Assembly (NCBI GenBank): GCA_019309565.1
Contig: JAFDFZ010000003.1
Location: 1-64,000, forward strand
DNA from: Deltaproteobacteria bacterium
Lineage (GTDB): Bacteria; Desulfobacterota; Desulfobacteria; Desulfobacterales; SURF-15
Reading direction: 5' to 3'
DNA length: 64,000 bases
The notes beneath the pieces are model-generated. The model made no database searches. It was not told where the DNA came from and saw only the letters and a program-made list of their open reading frames with translations. The translations under genes and the position numbers were made by a program. Positions 46,409 to 53,959 of this stretch are shown one piece after another; position 1 is the stretch's first letter, and each line of letters begins with the position of its first letter.

Positions 46409-47095
46409 ATGAAAAAATCCCTGAGTTTTCTCCTAACAAGTCACAATGTGCTCAGACAGTGTGCGACTGCACTGCTGATGACTCATTGCGCGATTTTGAA
46501 AACCCTGCGAGGAAAACTCCCTTACTCCTCGATTACTTGGATCTTGGTGATAGTACTGGTGATTTCGGCTTCTTCCATCAATATCTCCACCGCCGGGTCA
46601 TATCGCATATTAAAAACCGGGGGGGAAGATACCGATCGTCTGTTCAAAGATATGGGTATATTGAAAATCCCTAGCATACAACCTCCCTTTGATGTCAAGC
46701 TGAAGGATTTGAACGGCGATACCATCAGTCTTTCCGATTTCAGGGGTAAAATTTTGTTTCTTAATTTTTGGGCAACATGGTGCCCTCCCTGCCGCTATGA
46801 GATGCCTTCAATGGAAAAACTGTACAAAAAGCTGAAAAACAAATCCTTTGCCATGGTGGGCATCGATCTACAGGAACCGGCATCACTGGTTAGAGCTTTT
46901 GTCAAAAATTTCGAACTCACCTTTCCGATCCTTTTGGATTCAAGCGGAGATGTGGGACGTCTGTTCGGCATCCGGTCCATTCCCACAACGTTCATCCTGG
47001 ATAAGGAAGGCGGCATTATCGGCCAGGCACTGGGACCCAGGGATTGGGACAGCGACAAATCAATCGCCTTTTTTGAGCACCTGATCGCCCGGTGA
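46409..47095 (+). CDS. TlpA/ResA-type thioredoxin
   Basis: About 228 residues. An N-terminal extension with a membrane span (ITWILVIVLVISASSINIST) precedes a thioredoxin fold with WATWCPPC and a cis-Pro loop RSIPTTFIL. The chosen ATG 46409 gives MKKSLSFLL; the frame is open to 46370 through a GTG that lies inside the upstream gene. In this operon it may reduce the cysteines of the copper and haem proteins before cofactor insertion, as Sco/ResA proteins do. Confidence 0.87.
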   Translation: MKKSLSFLLTSHNVLRQCATALLMTHCAILKTLRGKLPYSSITWILVIVLVISASSINISTAGSYRILKTGGEDTDRLFKDMGILKIPSIQPPFDVKLKDLNGDTISLSDFRGKILFLNFWATWCPPCRYEMPSMEKLYKKLKNKSFAMVGIDLQEPASLVRAFVKNFELTFPILLDSSGDVGRLFGIRSIPTTFILDKEGGIIGQALGPRDWDSDKSIAFFEHLIAR

Positions 47096-47151
47096 GCAAG
47101 AAAATAAATAAAACCTAAAACTGGCTGCCCGATCACCAAAGGCTTGGTATC

Positions 47152-49083
47152 ATGAGCAATAGCCGAAAATATAAGATGATCATTGGGGCGCTGCTGGCAG
47201 TGGCGATTGCGGTGCCGGTAATTATCCGTTTGCTGCCGTTGCCGACCCGCACCCATACCATTTCTCTTGAAGCCCGCAAATACGGATACTCTCCATCCAG
47301 AATTTTCGTAAACAAGGGAGATACGGTTGTTCTCAAGCCAACCTCACTTGATGTAACCCACGGATTTGTCTTAGACGGCTATCCCTTGGAATTTATCATA
47401 AAACAGCAGGGGGTTGCCTATCTAAAGTATTCCTGGGAAGATGAAGATGGGAAGCTTAACACCGACTGGGACAGGGTTTCTGAAATAGAATTTGTGGCGG
47501 ACAAATCAGGCAAGTTTACTTTTCGATGCACACAGACCTGCGGCAATCTGCATCCATTCATGACAGGAGAATTGATCGTAAGCCCGAACACCCCGTATCA
47601 TCTTATGGTTTCCTTATCTCTGTGGGTTGTAATCAGTGGGTTGTTGATGTTTCGCTCCGGTATGTGGCTCGGAGTGGACAACACAAATACCGTCAATCTC
47701 CTGGATCGCATGCCCTGGCTTGGCCGAATAATAAAACTCCGCGGCTTTCAATTCTTCGTGATATTGCCAGGGTTTATCATTTTCTATCTTTTTATCCTCA
47801 GCGCTTTCTGGGGAAGCCCTGTAGGTAATCGCAACATAGCCATTATCTTTGTATGGATCTTATGGTGGTTTGCACTAAAGGCGATTGTGGTTCCTCTGGG
47901 AGGAAGACTCTGGTGCATGGTGTGCCCCCTGCCGGCACCGGGGGAGTGGCTGAGCAGAAAGAGCCTGACAGCGGTTCGATATGTTGAAAGACCATTTAAG
48001 GCGCTTCATCACCGCTTCCTGGGTCTTCAAAAGGACTGGCCCCAAAGACTTAAGAACATCTGGCTGCAGAACATTCTTTTTATGATCCTGATCTCCTTTG
48101 GGATCATTTTAATAACCCGCCCTGTTGCAACAGCGATCCTGTTTCTTGCCATCTTATTGCTGACAATGATGCTTGCCTTAATTTTCCGCCGCAGAGTTTT
48201 TTGCCTGTATATGTGCCCGGTGGGCGGATTTTTGGGTACCTACTCTATGGCTTCTGTAACCGCCATTCGCGCAGTCAATCCTGACATATGCAGAAAACAC
48301 AGGAAAAAATGCTGTTATCAGGGAAGCCCCAACGGCTGGGCCTGCCCGTGGGATCAATACATCGGAAACATGAACCGCAATAACTATTGCGGGTTTTGCA
48401 TGGAGTGTTTCAAAAGCTGCCCTGAAAATAACATCGGTCTTTTTATTCGCCCCTTTGGATCAGATCGACATCTTAAGGGTTATGACGAGATGTTTAACGT
48501 TGTAATAATGCTGGTAGTAGCCATTGCGTTCAGCATCACCATGCTGGGCCCGTGGGGTTTTATCAAGGATGCGGCCAACATTACCGAAAGCAGAAGAATC
48601 ATTGATTATTTGATTTATCTCACCGTTCTTTGGGGTACTGCTCTTGTGGTATTTCCCGGACTGTTTGCCTTGATCGGCAGGCTATCCAACCGTCTTGCCG
48701 GCAATCCTGTTGATAGCAAGAAGATGATCCTGAGGCTTTCCTATATTCTGTTACCCATTGGAATTTTCTCCTGGATTGCTTTTAGCCTTCCATCTTTATT
48801 GGTCAACTATAACTATATCCTCTCTGTACTGTCTGATCCTCTGGGTTTGGGATGGGATATTTTCGGCACAGCCGAATATCCTTTTGATCCCTTCTATCCG
48901 CAATGGATTCCGCTAATCCAGGGAACCCTGTTGCTGCTGGGCTTGTATTTCGGCCTTAATAGGGGGTTTCGCGGGCTTAACACCATCGTGCAAGATCCTG
49001 CGGGAAGAAGCCGGGCCATGATACTGCCTTCGTTTTTTGCCCTGGCGGTAATCAACGTCTTGATGAAACTCTATATGGGATAG
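47152..49083 (+). CDS. Cupredoxin-polyferredoxin membrane fusion protein (NosR/NapH-like)
   Basis: 643 residues. An N-terminal span is followed by a cupredoxin domain (about residues 35-145) with His in DVTHGFVL and CTQTCGNLHPFM, close to a CuA site. The remainder is a multi-span membrane protein with Cys motifs on the cytoplasmic face: LWCMVCPLPAPGEW, CLYMCPVGGF, and a ferredoxin-like CGFCMECFKSCPEN (4Fe-4S). NapH/NosR-type proteins couple quinol to periplasmic reductases. Here the periplasmic cupredoxin is fused on, so quinol electrons could pass straight to copper. No nosZ or nap gene is in the window. I know no named protein with this arrangement. Confidence 0.85.
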   Translation: MSNSRKYKMIIGALLAVAIAVPVIIRLLPLPTRTHTISLEARKYGYSPSRIFVNKGDTVVLKPTSLDVTHGFVLDGYPLEFIIKQQGVAYLKYSWEDEDGKLNTDWDRVSEIEFVADKSGKFTFRCTQTCGNLHPFMTGELIVSPNTPYHLMVSLSLWVVISGLLMFRSGMWLGVDNTNTVNLLDRMPWLGRIIKLRGFQFFVILPGFIIFYLFILSAFWGSPVGNRNIAIIFVWILWWFALKAIVVPLGGRLWCMVCPLPAPGEWLSRKSLTAVRYVERPFKALHHRFLGLQKDWPQRLKNIWLQNILFMILISFGIILITRPVATAILFLAILLLTMMLALIFRRRVFCLYMCPVGGFLGTYSMASVTAIRAVNPDICRKHRKKCCYQGSPNGWACPWDQYIGNMNRNNYCGFCMECFKSCPENNIGLFIRPFGSDRHLKGYDEMFNVVIMLVVAIAFSITMLGPWGFIKDAANITESRRIIDYLIYLTVLWGTALVVFPGLFALIGRLSNRLAGNPVDSKKMILRLSYILLPIGIFSWIAFSLPSLLVNYNYILSVLSDPLGLGWDIFGTAEYPFDPFYPQWIPLIQGTLLLLGLYFGLNRGFRGLNTIVQDPAGRSRAMILPSFFALAVINVLMKLYMG

Positions 49084-49101
49084 CAGGTGCATAAAGACAG
49101 A

Positions 49102-49119
49102 TGGATAATTTTTTTGCAC
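49102..49119 (+). promoter_or_regulatory. Putative enhancer-binding site
   Basis: TGGATAATTTTTTTGCAC, matching the dyad at 15924 at 14 of 18 positions or better, about 150 bases upstream of the -24 element at 49260. Confidence 0.5.
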
Positions 49120-49259
49120 TTTCCACTGATTACCCCCCAAGAAACTGTATACAAAATACCCCCAGTTAGTGATGCGAACCCATAGGTTTCGTGATTAAAT
49201 AACATCCTTGATATCAAATCTCCTGCAATACAAATAAGTTAAAGCAATGCTGGATAAAT

Positions 49260-49275
49260 TGGCATCTTCTTTGCA
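49260..49275 (+). promoter_or_regulatory. Sigma-54 (-24/-12) promoter of the second YHS gene
   Basis: TGGCAT, five bases, TTGCA; a strong RpoN site 57 bases before the YHS gene. The sequence just after it (CACTACCACCCTGTAGCA) resembles that after the promoter at 16087. Confidence 0.75.
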
Positions 49276-49332
49276 CTACCACCCTGTAGCATTATTCAAG
49301 AACATTTCGCTTTTCATGTTGAGGATCTGGCA

Positions 49333-49572
49333 ATGCAAAAAACCGATATTTCCAACGATGTGTTTATCGATCCGGTTTGCTGGATGAAGGTACCCTCGGG
49401 CGAAACCAGTGTCAAATCGATGTACCTGATGCGGACTTATTATTTCTGCTCTGAAGACTGCCGCAAAGCATTTGAACTTAATCCGGAAAGTTACCTGAAG
49501 CTGACTTCTCCCTGGTGCAAGGAATGGTGGAAGCTTTATTTGAAACGATTAATGAAAGCCCCCGGCGGATAG
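49333..49572 (+). CDS. YHS domain-containing protein (variant CWM motif)
   Basis: 79 residues, paralogue of the protein at 20404. The core reads IDPVCWMKVPSGE and YYFCSEDCRKAFELNPESYL. The usual Gly in the CGM motif is Trp, which may alter the metal site. It follows the cupredoxin operon but has its own sigma-54 promoter. The C-terminus is basic and Trp rich. Likely a metal-binding protein. Confidence 0.85.
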   Translation: MQKTDISNDVFIDPVCWMKVPSGETSVKSMYLMRTYYFCSEDCRKAFELNPESYLKLTSPWCKEWWKLYLKRLMKAPGG

Positions 49573-49645
49573 CCGGAAAGCACAGTGTCTTCGTATCGTC
49601 AGGGAAATCGAGAAAAAAGTATAACGGTTCTTTGAGAGTAAAGCT

Positions 49646-50044
49646 ATGTGTCATGCAATACTTTTTCTACCTGCTATCGCTTTACCTATTTTTTGGCTGT
49701 TGCCTTTTGAGACCGCATTTCCGTTATATCTTTCAATTGTGGGAATCTCGTTTATCATCTACTTTAAGATCTTTAAGGCCATGCGACAGCAAATAAGAAC
49801 AGGGATTGAAGGTATGCTGGGAAAAAAGGCTCTTGTAATCGAAGACATAGATCCGGACGGCAAAATCCAGTATGCCACCGAAATTTGGTGTGCAACCACC
49901 ACGAACAATCGGTTAAATAAAGGTGAACAAGTAAAAATATGTGAAATTCAAGGGTTGATGGTTCTAGTGGAAGCAATACCTGCAGACGGCGAGATGATGG
50001 AAATAGGAGTCAATGGAAGAAATCAAACTGAAGTCTTCGACTAA
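49646..50044 (+). CDS. NfeD-like membrane protein
   Basis: 132 residues: two membrane spans (ILFLPAIALPIFWLLPF, and LYLSIVGISFIIYFKIF) and an OB-fold C-terminal domain (GKKALVIEDIDPDGKIQYAT to KICEIQGLMVLVEAI) as in short NfeD proteins. These are often encoded with stomatin or membrane proteases; here htrA follows. Its TAA stop (50042-50044) lies in the flanking duplication of the repeat element. Confidence 0.85.
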   Translation: MCHAILFLPAIALPIFWLLPFETAFPLYLSIVGISFIIYFKIFKAMRQQIRTGIEGMLGKKALVIEDIDPDGKIQYATEIWCATTTNNRLNKGEQVKICEIQGLMVLVEAIPADGEMMEIGVNGRNQTEVFD

Positions 50045-50045
50045 A

Positions 50046-50141
50046 CCCCGTTGGTGAATAACAACTTTTGTCTGAAACCTGTAAGCTGGGTTTAATCGTG
50101 TGTTTGGGGTATTTTGCCATGTGTTTTATGCAACTACGGGG
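50046..50141 (+). repeat. Short inverted-repeat element, copy E (96 bp)
   Basis: Begins CCCCGTTGGTGAATAACAAC and ends TATGCAACTACGGGG, flanked by TAAA on both sides (50042-50045 and 50142-50145). It sits right after the nfeD stop codon and before htrA. A hairpin-capable sequence (ACGGGGGTTTTTCTCCCGT, about 50147-50166) follows and is also present after copy D. Confidence 0.8.
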
Positions 50142-50206
50142 TAAAGACGGGGGTTTTTCTCCCGTTCCTCTGCAGCGACAACGACAACTTAAGAGAGGTT
50201 TTAAAA

Positions 50207-51664
50207 ATGAAAATGATTTACCATGGTAACAAGATGCTAAGACAGAAAACATTTCCTGCTATGATCATGTTGGTGACGGTGGTCTTGTTGAGCGTTTACC
50301 TGATTGCGGAAGCTGAAGCAGAAGCAAAACCAGTGAAAATGATACCGGAGAGCTTCAGTACGCTCGCCGAAAAAGTCAGCCCTGCCGTGGTAAATATTCG
50401 AACGGTAAAGCTCATTCAGGGAGGCGGCCGGGTGTTTCGCCAATTTAAGATGCCTTTTGAAAAAGATGATCCAATGGGGGAGTTTTTTGAAAAGTTCTTT
50501 GGCCAGGAACCTCAGCGTAAGTTCAAACAGCGAAGCCTTGGATCCGGTTTTATTATCGACCATGAAGGCTTTATTGTAACCAACAACCACGTCGTAGAAA
50601 GTGCCGACCAGATCAAGGTCATCTTATCGGATGGCAAAGAGTTCGGAGCCGAGATCGTTGGGAGAGACCCAAATACGGATCTCGCTCTCATAAAAATAAG
50701 ATCCAAGAAAAACCTGCCCGTGGTCGCTTTAGGGAATTCCGACACTTTGAAGGTGGGTGAATGGGTTGTGGCAATCGGCAGCCCATTTGGCCTGGAACAT
50801 ACCCTTACCGCTGGTATTGTTAGCGCCAAGGGGCGAGTGATCGGCTCCGGGCCTTACGATGATTTTATTCAAACCGATGCGTCCATAAATCCGGGAAACA
50901 GTGGCGGCCCTCTCATAAACATGAAAGGCCAGGTAGTGGGGATCAACACAGCCATTATCGCCAGCGGCCAGGGCATCGGGTTTGCCATTCCCATCAACCT
51001 TGCAAAAGGGGTAATCGAGCAGTTGAAAGAAAAAGGTGAAGTTACACGCGGATGGCTCGGTGTGGGAATTCAAGACCTCAACAAAGAACTGGCTGAGTAC
51101 TACGGGCTGGAAAAGAAAAGCGGTGTTCTTGTCATGGAAGTATTTCCCGGAGACCCTGCAGATACATCCGGGATCAAGGCACAAGATATTATCCTGGAGG
51201 TAAATGGAATGCCCGTGAAAACAAGCCGGGATCTTACACGAATAATTGCGGGTATCAAGGTGGGGCAGACAGCTAGTATCAAAATATACCGCAAAGGCAA
51301 TGAAAAAATCATTCAGGTTAAGATAGCCAAACGTAAAGATAGAAAAATCTATTCCAAAAGAAAACCCGAAAAGAGTTACGAAGAGGAACTCGGAATTCGG
51401 GTGAAAAGTCTTACACCGAAAATTTCACGTCAATTGAACCTTGCAGATACTTCTGGAGTTATCGTGTCTGCCATTAAACCCGATGGTAAAAGCGCAGCAG
51501 CCGGTGTTAAGGTGGGTGATATCATAACGGAGATAAACCACAAGGCAATTAGGACAGTGGATGATTTTGTGAGGGCCATCGAAAAAGTAGGGAAAGGGGA
51601 AACGATTCAAATCTTTATCAAACGAATGAAAGTCGGTTTCTTGGTAGCGAAGATAGCCAAATGA
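50207..51664 (+). CDS. DegP/HtrA-family serine protease
   Basis: About 485 residues. N-terminal membrane/signal region (FPAMIMLVTVVLLSVYLIAE), trypsin-like domain with the triad His in TNNHVVESADQ, Asp in DPNTDLALIK and Ser in INPGNSGGPLINM, then two PDZ domains (about residues 290-365 and 395-480, with GITSGVLV-like loops). It degrades or refolds damaged periplasmic proteins. ATG 50207 has AGAGAGG upstream; the longer frame runs through the repeat element. The stop is 10 bases before the selenoprotein gene. Confidence 0.93.
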   Translation: MKMIYHGNKMLRQKTFPAMIMLVTVVLLSVYLIAEAEAEAKPVKMIPESFSTLAEKVSPAVVNIRTVKLIQGGGRVFRQFKMPFEKDDPMGEFFEKFFGQEPQRKFKQRSLGSGFIIDHEGFIVTNNHVVESADQIKVILSDGKEFGAEIVGRDPNTDLALIKIRSKKNLPVVALGNSDTLKVGEWVVAIGSPFGLEHTLTAGIVSAKGRVIGSGPYDDFIQTDASINPGNSGGPLINMKGQVVGINTAIIASGQGIGFAIPINLAKGVIEQLKEKGEVTRGWLGVGIQDLNKELAEYYGLEKKSGVLVMEVFPGDPADTSGIKAQDIILEVNGMPVKTSRDLTRIIAGIKVGQTASIKIYRKGNEKIIQVKIAKRKDRKIYSKRKPEKSYEEELGIRVKSLTPKISRQLNLADTSGVIVSAIKPDGKSAAAGVKVGDIITEINHKAIRTVDDFVRAIEKVGKGETIQIFIKRMKVGFLVAKIAK

Positions 51665-51674
51665 GAGGGCTGTG

Positions 51675-52556
51675 ATGAACAGGAAAGTCTTGAAAATGAA
51701 TGATATTAAAACAGACAGTGAAAGCACGATCTTGGGTGTGCGACAGGTAAAAAACAGGATAATAGCAAGAATATTCTCAAACTCTTCGTGGTTGATGGAC
51801 AAATGGGCTCGTCATTCGGAATTTATCGAATTTTCCGATTCCCCATGGCATGAACTGAGCATTGAGATATCCGAATGCCGATTGGCTTTGATCACAACAG
51901 GCGGTGTTCACCTTAAATCACAGCCTGCCTTCGATATGGAAGACCCGGCAGGAGATCCCACGTTCAGAGAGATTCCTGCGGATACCCGCCCATCTAATCT
52001 TACAATAACTCACGACTACTATGACCATTCCGATGCGGATAAGGATATTAACGTGGTGTTTCCCATAGAAAGAGTCCATTCCTTGAAACGGTTGGGAAAA
52101 ATTGGGGAAGTAAATCATCGACACTTTTCTTTCATGGGACACTTAAGACACCCTAACATACGCCATTTAGTGGCAAACAGTGTTAAAAGGGTTGTAAACC
52201 ATCTGAGAAAGGACCGCGTCGATATTGCAATACTTACACCTGCTTGAGGTCTGTGTAATCAATCCGTGGGATTGATCCAACGAGCGGTCGAGGCCTCGGG
52301 AATTGCAACCATCTCTATTAGCTTGTCCAAACATATTACAAAAAAACTGCGCCCCCCAAGAGCGCTTTACCCTGGTTTTTCCCTTGGACACCCTGTGGGT
52401 TTTCCCGGGCAGGTAGCACAACAGCTTAAAATATTGGATCTTTTATTACAATATCTAAAAGAAATTACCGTTCCAGGTACTCTAATCGAACTTGATTTAA
52501 AGAATGTAAACGATATCGGGAATATTGCCATGCTATATGGGTTGAAAGCAAATTAA
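51675..52556 (+). CDS. GrdB-like selenoprotein (glycine/sarcosine/betaine/proline reductase B family)
   Basis: Reading through the TGA at 52245-52247 as Sec gives one 293-residue protein with Sec at 191: ..DIAILTPA-U-GLCNQSVGLIQRA. The second half (VEASGIATISISLSKH, LGHPVGFPG) is in the same frame. In related proteins this position is U or C followed by xxC and NQSVxLIQR. The upstream part has HDYYDHSDADKDINVVFPI, another family mark. A perfect SECIS-like hairpin follows the UGA. GrdB-type proteins cleave C-N bonds using the selenol; this free-standing subfamily has no assigned substrate. It follows htrA by 10 bases and is followed by a small membrane protein. Confidence 0.9.
52258..52276 (+). 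promoter_or_regulatory. Bacterial SECIS hairpin of the GrdB-like gene
   Basis: ATCAATCC pairs perfectly with GGATTGAT (8 bp) around the three-base loop GTG. The stem begins 10 bases after the UGA and the loop 18 bases after it, with G first in the loop. Confidence 0.85.
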
Positions 52557-52578
52557 TTTACAAAAGGAGGATGATACC

Positions 52579-52809
52579 ATGCAGAACCTAATACCACTAA
52601 TATTGATCGGTTTTTTGATGTACTTTGTTTTCAGAAAAGGAGGAGGGATGGGATGCTGCGGGGGGCACGGCACACATGAAACAGAGAGTCATAAGAGAAC
52701 TCATCCAAAGAGATCATATCCCGATGTTAGCGCAAAGATTATCGATCTTAACGAAGATGAATATGAGGTAATCGATTTCGAAGATAAAAAGGCTTCCAAG
52801 GTCAAATGA
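52579..52809 (+). CDS. Small single-span membrane protein
   Basis: 76 residues; GGAGGATGATACC precedes the ATG. One span (LIPLILIGFLMYFVFR), a Gly/Cys/His patch (GGGMGCCGGHGTH) that could bind metal, and an acidic tail with a repeated pattern (IIDLNEDEYEVIDFED). Follows the GrdB-like selenoprotein by 22 bases, so it is probably its operon partner. Family not recognised. Confidence 0.7.
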   Translation: MQNLIPLILIGFLMYFVFRKGGGMGCCGGHGTHETESHKRTHPKRSYPDVSAKIIDLNEDEYEVIDFEDKKASKVK

Positions 52810-52964
52810 TCTTTACCCCGGATCATATTTTTTGAGTAACGTTTCAGCACTTTGAAAAACCACAGATAGGTGTTCACAAAGCTAATTGGTATTTTGATTC
52901 CTTAAGAATCAATGCCTTTCAACCGACTGGGAATAAACCTCTTCAGAATTATGTGAGAAGCCAT

Positions 52965-53375
52965 TTATAACGCCTCGGTTATGGCTTTCAGCTTTTCAAG
53001 GTCTTTATCGAAAGAAATGACTGGTTTTTCAGCCGAGGACTGTGCAGCAAGAATACAATCAACTATATCTGCGTTTGAAGCTTCATATTTTAATAACGCT
53101 TCAAGAATTTCAGATCTGTTTGTGATCATGATACCGGAAAAATTCAATATTCGACTGATGGAATCGACAATCTCGTTTCGGGGGACTAAATAGAATTTCT
53201 CCAATACATATATGCATTCAACTATAACAACCGCAGATATTTCAACTTTTTTCTTGCCATGTGATACCTGCAACATAAAAGCTTTAGCTTTTGGACTGTA
53301 TATTTCATGATCTTCTAAAAGATATCGAAGAATGACGTTGGTATCAATCAGATAGACCTTCACGGGCGATTTCAT
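52965..53375 (-). CDS. PIN-domain toxin (VapC-like)
   Basis: 136 residues with the PIN acidic residues in LIDTNVILRYLL (Asp), EISAVVIVECIYVLEKF (Glu), NADIVDCILAAQ (Asp) and SFDKDLEKLKAI (Asp). PIN toxins cleave RNA. The start overlaps the antitoxin stop by 32 bases; a GTG at 53363 is an alternative. Confidence 0.88.
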   Translation of the reverse strand: MKSPVKVYLIDTNVILRYLLEDHEIYSPKAKAFMLQVSHGKKKVEISAVVIVECIYVLEKFYLVPRNEIVDSISRILNFSGIMITNRSEILEALLKYEASNADIVDCILAAQSSAEKPVISFDKDLEKLKAITEAL

Positions 53376-53607
53376 CCGCTATTTTCCCTTTAATTTTTTT
53401 CCTTATTTTATGTAAAGGGACGTATTCCTTTGCATATTTCTTGAGCCTTCCCGCCAGTTGATCTGCATGACCGCCCGGAATACCCTTAAGCTTCACTTCA
53501 TCATCTTCAACCAAAAACAAAACCGCACCTTCATTTCCTATCTTAAGCTTTTCTCTGATCGCTTTAGGTACTGTTATTTGGCCCTTCTTCGATATTTTAG
53601 CATACAT
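53344..53607 (-). CDS. AbrB/MazE-type antitoxin
   Basis: 87 residues. The swapped-hairpin fold is marked by KISKKGQITVPKAIREKLKI at the N-terminus. It binds DNA and the toxin encoded downstream, and normally represses its own operon. Overlap of the toxin gene by 32 bases suggests coupled translation. Confidence 0.88.
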   Translation of the reverse strand: MYAKISKKGQITVPKAIREKLKIGNEGAVLFLVEDDEVKLKGIPGGHADQLAGRLKKYAKEYVPLHKIRKKIKGKIADEIAREGLSD

Positions 53608-53764
53608 TTTAAATCTTCTTTACTTTTATTTTATTTTACAGCTAAACAAAATATATGTAATTTATTAGTTTGTCAATTTTTTTATTTTTATAATACAAAA
53701 TTGTGGTTCTTTGCTTTATTTAAACCCCACCAATTTCAAGGCGGTGGCTTTAGGGGGGGCAAAA

Positions 53765-53930
53765 TTCGCCTGTCACAAGAGGTCGATTTTCGGTTGACAT
53801 TTCTCCACTGCTCGTTGATGTGTATGCTGTATTGGCCTCTCCGGTGGCCTTTCAATTTCTCCAATCGGTTACCAGGGGGTATTCTCAAATCTTCACTAAT
53901 GTCAAACGTTATGTTGCATATATTGGAAAA
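53765..53930 (-). pseudogene. RelE/HigB-family toxin remnant
   Basis: A minus-strand frame reads DISEDLRIPPGNRLEKLKGH and GQYSIHINEQWR, the central strands of RelE/HigB toxins, after which the sequence is no longer family-like (NVNRKSTSC..). No ATG or start is evident upstream and no antitoxin follows. It is a truncated relic upstream of the VapBC-like pair. Confidence 0.7.
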
Positions 53931-53959
53931 GTTAAGTTTTTGATCTAATAAAGCTGCAT

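Larger units (their letters stand above)
49084..49332. other. Intergenic regulatory region of the second YHS gene
   Basis: No gene. Holds a candidate enhancer dyad (49102) and a -24/-12 promoter (49260). A conserved block, GAAACTGTATACAAAATACC near 49140, resembles GAACTGTGTAAAGAATACCC near 15964 upstream of the ResA operon promoter. Confidence 0.6.

Noticed and set aside
50114-50206. Longer HtrA start inside the repeat element
   Set aside because: The frame is open, but the translation is repeat-element sequence and the ATG at 50207 has its own ribosome site.
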